DNA of 34,718 nucleotides, from the NCBI GenBank assembly GCA_019637195.1, contig JAHBWA010000091.1, forward strand, positions 1 to 34,718, given 5' to 3'. This document shows, piece by piece, positions 32,628-34,718 of the stretch. The stretch comes from Labilithrix sp. Its GTDB lineage: Bacteria; Myxococcota_A; Polyangia; Polyangiales; Polyangiaceae. Within the stretch, counting starts at the first letter, position 1, and the number at the start of each line of letters is the position of its first letter. The notes beneath the pieces were generated by a model. That model did not search any database. It was given only the letters and a program-made list of their open reading frames with translations, and was not told where the DNA came from. A program made the position numbers and the translations under genes.

Positions 32628-32894
32628 GTGACGGCGCTCCCTTACGAGACCATCCGGCGACGCATCACCGAAGTCGCTCCCGCCCTCGAGGAGGGCATCC
32701 GCAGAACAGCAGCTCATCCAGCGCGGCATCGAGAGGGCATCGAGCGCACGCTCCTGCGGCTCCTCCGCGCGCGCTTCGGCCCACTCGAGGCCGCGATCGA
32801 GGCCCTGGTCGCGGGCGCTCATTCCGACGATCTCGACCGCTGGTGCGAGCGCGTGCTCGAGGCCCAGCGGATCGACGACGTCTTCGACGACTGA
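32628..32894 (+). pseudogene. 3' remnant of an Rpn/PD-(D/E)XK transposase-like gene (DUF4351 tail)
   Basis: An 88-codon reading frame whose last 45 residues (IERTLLRLLRARFGPLEAAIEALV, DDLDRWCERVLEAQRIDDVFDD) resemble the DUF4351 tail of Rpn-type recombination-promoting nucleases. The nuclease domain that should come before it is absent; the LamG gene ends only 40 bp upstream. Within it, codons at 32703-32735 read as non-helical RTAAHPARHR, while the +1 frame over 32704-32736 reads EQQLIQRGIER, the expected helical linker of this family. Two compensating indels therefore seem to have shifted and restored the frame. It is best treated as a decayed fragment, though it could still be translated from the GTG at 32628. 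Confidence 0.55.
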
Positions 32895-33090
32895 CGCGCC
32901 GACCCCGCTGGCGAGCGGACCGGACGAGTGACCTGGCGGCAAGCGGACGCTATCGCGGAAGCGGGCGCCGATGGGCGCGGCCGCATCCCGCGTCTGTCAC
33001 GGATGGGGCTGCTCGCCCCGAAGACCTCCGGTGGCTATCCGGTTCGACGTCGCGGCTCACCCTCCCGGGTGATGGCAGCGCCGCGACGCC

Positions 33091-33174
33091 ATGTGCTCCG
33101 CTCGGCGGGCGCCGGAGAGCGCCGCACGGCATATGTGCTCCGCTCGGCGGGCTCCGGAGAGGGCCGCACGGCGT
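33091..33174 (+). repeat. 42-bp tandem repeat, two copies plus degenerate flanks
   Basis: Units start with atgtgctccgctcggcgggc at 33091 and 33133 and differ at a few positions. Partial related sequence precedes (about 33070-33090) and follows (about 33175-33195). Each unit has gctcggcgggc followed by a gccgcacggc block. Confidence 0.85.
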
Positions 33175-33199
33175 TTGTCCCCGCGCAGGGGCGCCACCT

Positions 33200-33206
33200 G
33201 AGGAGG
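33200..33206 (+). promoter_or_regulatory. strong ribosome-binding site that sets a TTG start
   Basis: GAGGAGG lies five to six bases upstream of the TTG at 33212. It is the clearest Shine-Dalgarno sequence in this part of the window and identifies the unusual TTG as the start of the carbonic anhydrase gene. Confidence 0.6.
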
Positions 33207-33211
33207 ACACC

Positions 33212-33928
33212 TTGACGAAGATCTCCCGACCTAGTTCCTGGCTCCAACGGGAAAGCCACCGACTACAGCAGTCGCCCATCGAGCTCTTCGAGACGCGCTC
33301 ACTGCGGGTCAACGACGCGACACTGCACGTCGAGCGCCTCCCGGAGCGCGTCGCCGGCGTCTTCCGCGAGGACAACCAGCACCACCCACGGTTCGCGCTC
33401 ACCGCGAGGAGGGCCCAGCGACCGCGCATCACGTTCCGTGGCATGACCGCGTACCTCGACGAGGTCCATCTCCACCGCCCGTCGGAGCACGATCTCGAGG
33501 GTGACGACGCGAGCGGAGAGATCCACCTCGTGCACCGGTTCGACGAGCCTCGTCACGGCGGCTCCTCACACCTCGTGCTCGGGGTGCTCTTCGACGCGCG
33601 GCACGCCAGCACGCGGCAACGCCTTTCGCCCAAGTTCTGCCGCACGTGGGGCAAAGCGTTCGCGCCACGCGCGAAGCGTGTCCCGTCGGCATCCCCCCCG
33701 ACGCTCGCGCTGCGAGACCTCCTCCCGCGCGACGAGCGCTGGTTCCACTACGAGGGCTCGCTGACGACCGGAGACACGGAGCCCTACGCAGAGGTCGTGA
33801 GCTGGATCGTCTTCGCGACCCCGCTTCGTGTGGACGCGCGCGACCTCAAGCACCTAGGCGAGGCCACGCACCAGCGCGAACGGAAGGGCCAGGCCCTCAA
33901 CCGTCGCCTCGTCGTACGGAACTTCTAG
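33212..33928 (+). CDS. alpha-class carbonic anhydrase-like protein without signal peptide
   Basis: A 238-residue protein of the eukaryotic-type (alpha) carbonic anhydrase family, which hydrates CO2 at a zinc site. The QSPI motif is at residue 22. Zinc ligands are His86 and His88 in DEVHLHRPSEH and His105 in GEIHLVH, with the 17-residue spacing of bacterial alpha enzymes. GSLTT of the active-site loop follows, but the usual PPC(T/S)E after it is replaced by GDTEPYAE. The C-terminal LNRRLVV matches the family. Most bacterial alpha enzymes are exported; this one has no signal peptide and little sequence before QSPI. The TTG start is supported by GAGGAGG. Loop changes may alter activity. Confidence 0.82.
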   Translation: MTKISRPSSWLQRESHRLQQSPIELFETRSLRVNDATLHVERLPERVAGVFREDNQHHPRFALTARRAQRPRITFRGMTAYLDEVHLHRPSEHDLEGDDASGEIHLVHRFDEPRHGGSSHLVLGVLFDARHASTRQRLSPKFCRTWGKAFAPRAKRVPSASPPTLALRDLLPRDERWFHYEGSLTTGDTEPYAEVVSWIVFATPLRVDARDLKHLGEATHQRERKGQALNRRLVVRNF

Positions 33929-33929
33929 A

Positions 33930-33974
33930 GTCGCCGCGCGTGACCGGCTGAGGCGGCGACGCGCCCCGAAGGGG
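33930..33974 (+). terminator. tandem hairpins after the carbonic anhydrase gene
   Basis: Just after the stop, GTCGCCGC (33930-33937) pairs with GCGGCGAC (33953-33960) across a 15-base loop. It is followed at once by CCCC-GAA-GGGG (33964-33974). No T-run follows. It is the best terminator candidate in the window, but still only moderate. Confidence 0.4.
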
Positions 33975-34025
33975 AGCTGGTATCGAATCGGCGCCGTCGG
34001 CCGCGTCCCCTCGTAAGCTCCCAAC

Positions 34026-34718
34026 GTGCGTCGTCGGAGCTCCCGTTGGGTCGCCCGCCTCCTCGGGCGCTCCAAACGCCGACGCCTCGCGAACGCCGGG
34101 TTCCTCGGCGCCTCCGCGCTCGTCGGCGTCGATGCGGTCTTCGTCGAGCCGTATCGAATCGAGGTCCCGCACCACGTCGCGCACGCGGCCGTGGCGCGGC
34201 CGCTCGTCCTCGCGCACCTCAGCGACCTGCACACGCACGGGCTCGGTCGACGCGAGCAACGCGTCGTCGAGATCCTCGCCCACGAAGCGCCGGACGCGAT
34301 CGTGGTGACCGGCGACCTCGTCGACGACGGCGACCTCGAGTCGGCGCGACCGCTCTTTGGGAGGCTCCACGCCCCACTCGGTGTTTGGGTCGTCCGCGGC
34401 AACTGGGAGAACTGGCGTCCCCCGGCGAATGAGCGCGAGACGATCGCGTCGTTCGGCGCAAAGCTCCTCGTCAATGAGGGGACGCTGCTGCGCCCCGACA
34501 TCTGGCTCGCCGGCCTCGACGATCCCATTTCCGGGGCCGCCGACCTCGACGCCGCGCTCCGCGGTGCGCCTCCGACGTCGACGAAGATCGCGCTCTTTCA
34601 CTCACCGGACGTCTTCGACGACATCGCGGGCAGGGTCGACCTCGCGTTCGCGGGCCACACGCACGGTGGCCAGGTACGCCTTCCGCTCATCGGAGCGCTC
34701 TGGACGCCTCCCGGCTCC
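34026..34718 (+). CDS. metallophosphoesterase, YkuE/YaeI-like (3' partial)
   Basis: The gene runs off the window; 231 residues are visible with no stop. A basic N-terminus and short hydrophobic helix (GFLGASALVGVDAVFV) followed by EPYRIEV match membrane-anchored YkuE/YaeI-type phosphoesterases. The metal-binding motifs are in order: HLSDLHTH, VTGDLVDD, RGNWENW, LFHSPD and AGHTHGGQ. In the third motif the usual GNHE is GNWE, so the His normally acting as proton donor is Trp. Such enzymes hydrolyse phosphodiesters or pyrophosphates of lipids or nucleotides; the substrate here is unknown. The GTG at 34026 is the likely start, without a clear ribosome-binding site. Confidence 0.85.
   Translation, partial: MRRRSSRWVARLLGRSKRRRLANAGFLGASALVGVDAVFVEPYRIEVPHHVAHAAVARPLVLAHLSDLHTHGLGRREQRVVEILAHEAPDAIVVTGDLVDDGDLESARPLFGRLHAPLGVWVVRGNWENWRPPANERETIASFGAKLLVNEGTLLRPDIWLAGLDDPISGAADLDAALRGAPPTSTKIALFHSPDVFDDIAGRVDLAFAGHTHGGQVRLPLIGALWTPPGS

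Larger units (their letters stand above)
32895..33211. other. 317-bp intergenic stretch with tandem repeats
   Basis: No convincing gene is seen. A 95-codon frame (32928-33215, plus strand) is mostly Arg/Gly/Ala and built from the 42-bp repeat, and no family is recognised. The right part holds the 42-bp repeats (33091-33174) and ends in the strong ribosome-binding site of the carbonic anhydrase gene. It lies next to a decayed mobile-type gene, so it may be scar sequence. Confidence 0.5.

Noticed and set aside
32928..33215. 95-codon frame as a real small gene
   Set aside because: It is built largely of the 42-bp repeat, is Arg/Gly-rich, has no recognised family and overlaps the carbonic anhydrase start.

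Overview
This window is very GC-rich, with strong G/C at third codon positions and frequent GTG and TTG starts. It is dense with lipoproteins whose lipobox is followed by Asp/Ala/Ser-rich linkers. Together with a sensor kinase that resembles the tail of the myxobacterial kinase-ATPase-TPR-GAF family, this suggests a chromosomal segment of a Myxococcota (Polyangia-like) bacterium. The taxonomic call is inference. No rRNA, tRNA, CRISPR array, integrase or intact insertion sequence was seen.

Layout. (1) 1-2824: the end of a CheY-like response regulator, whose 3' end overlaps a convergent GAF-PAS histidine kinase on the opposite strand. (2) 3050-11934: two large paralogous lipoproteins with a VolA-like lipase N-terminus and an alpha/beta-hydrolase domain. 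They flank an oppositely oriented predicted outer-membrane barrel, and a transglutaminase-like protein is coupled to the second copy. (3) 12031-16428: a close-packed run of a biotin carrier protein, a PLP-dependent D-cysteine desulfhydrase/ACC deaminase-like enzyme, a degenerate CPBP-like membrane protein and a TPR-AIM24-like fusion. (4) 16511-17929: pgsA, a Cys-rich lipoprotein and an orphan FliQ/SctS protein. (5) 18017-19692: a TetR regulator with an apparent operator over its start, coupled to epmA. (6) 19812-24233: a molybdenum-cofactor island, moeA-moaC-moaE facing moaD-moaB, with moaA divergent from moaB. (7) 24271-29992, minus strand: a membrane-embedded MutS-like ATPase, a small winged-helix protein, a formylglycine-generating-enzyme-like lipoprotein and a lipoprotein prolyl oligopeptidase. 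(8) 30100-34718: surE, apt, a LamG-type lipoprotein, a decayed Rpn/DUF4351 fragment, a repeat-bearing intergenic stretch, an alpha-carbonic anhydrase without a signal peptide, and the start of a metallophosphoesterase.

How the genes work together. The moa/moe block supplies MoaA and MoaC (GTP to cPMP), MoaD and MoaE (molybdopterin synthase), and MoaB and MoeA (adenylation and Mo insertion). The hydrolase-barrel-hydrolase-transglutaminase-like block is the best candidate for an undescribed cell-surface system. The moaE gene is also unusual: tandem repeats have enlarged both of its ends, including a His-rich tail. A perfect 34-bp tandem duplication copies the last codons of moaA.
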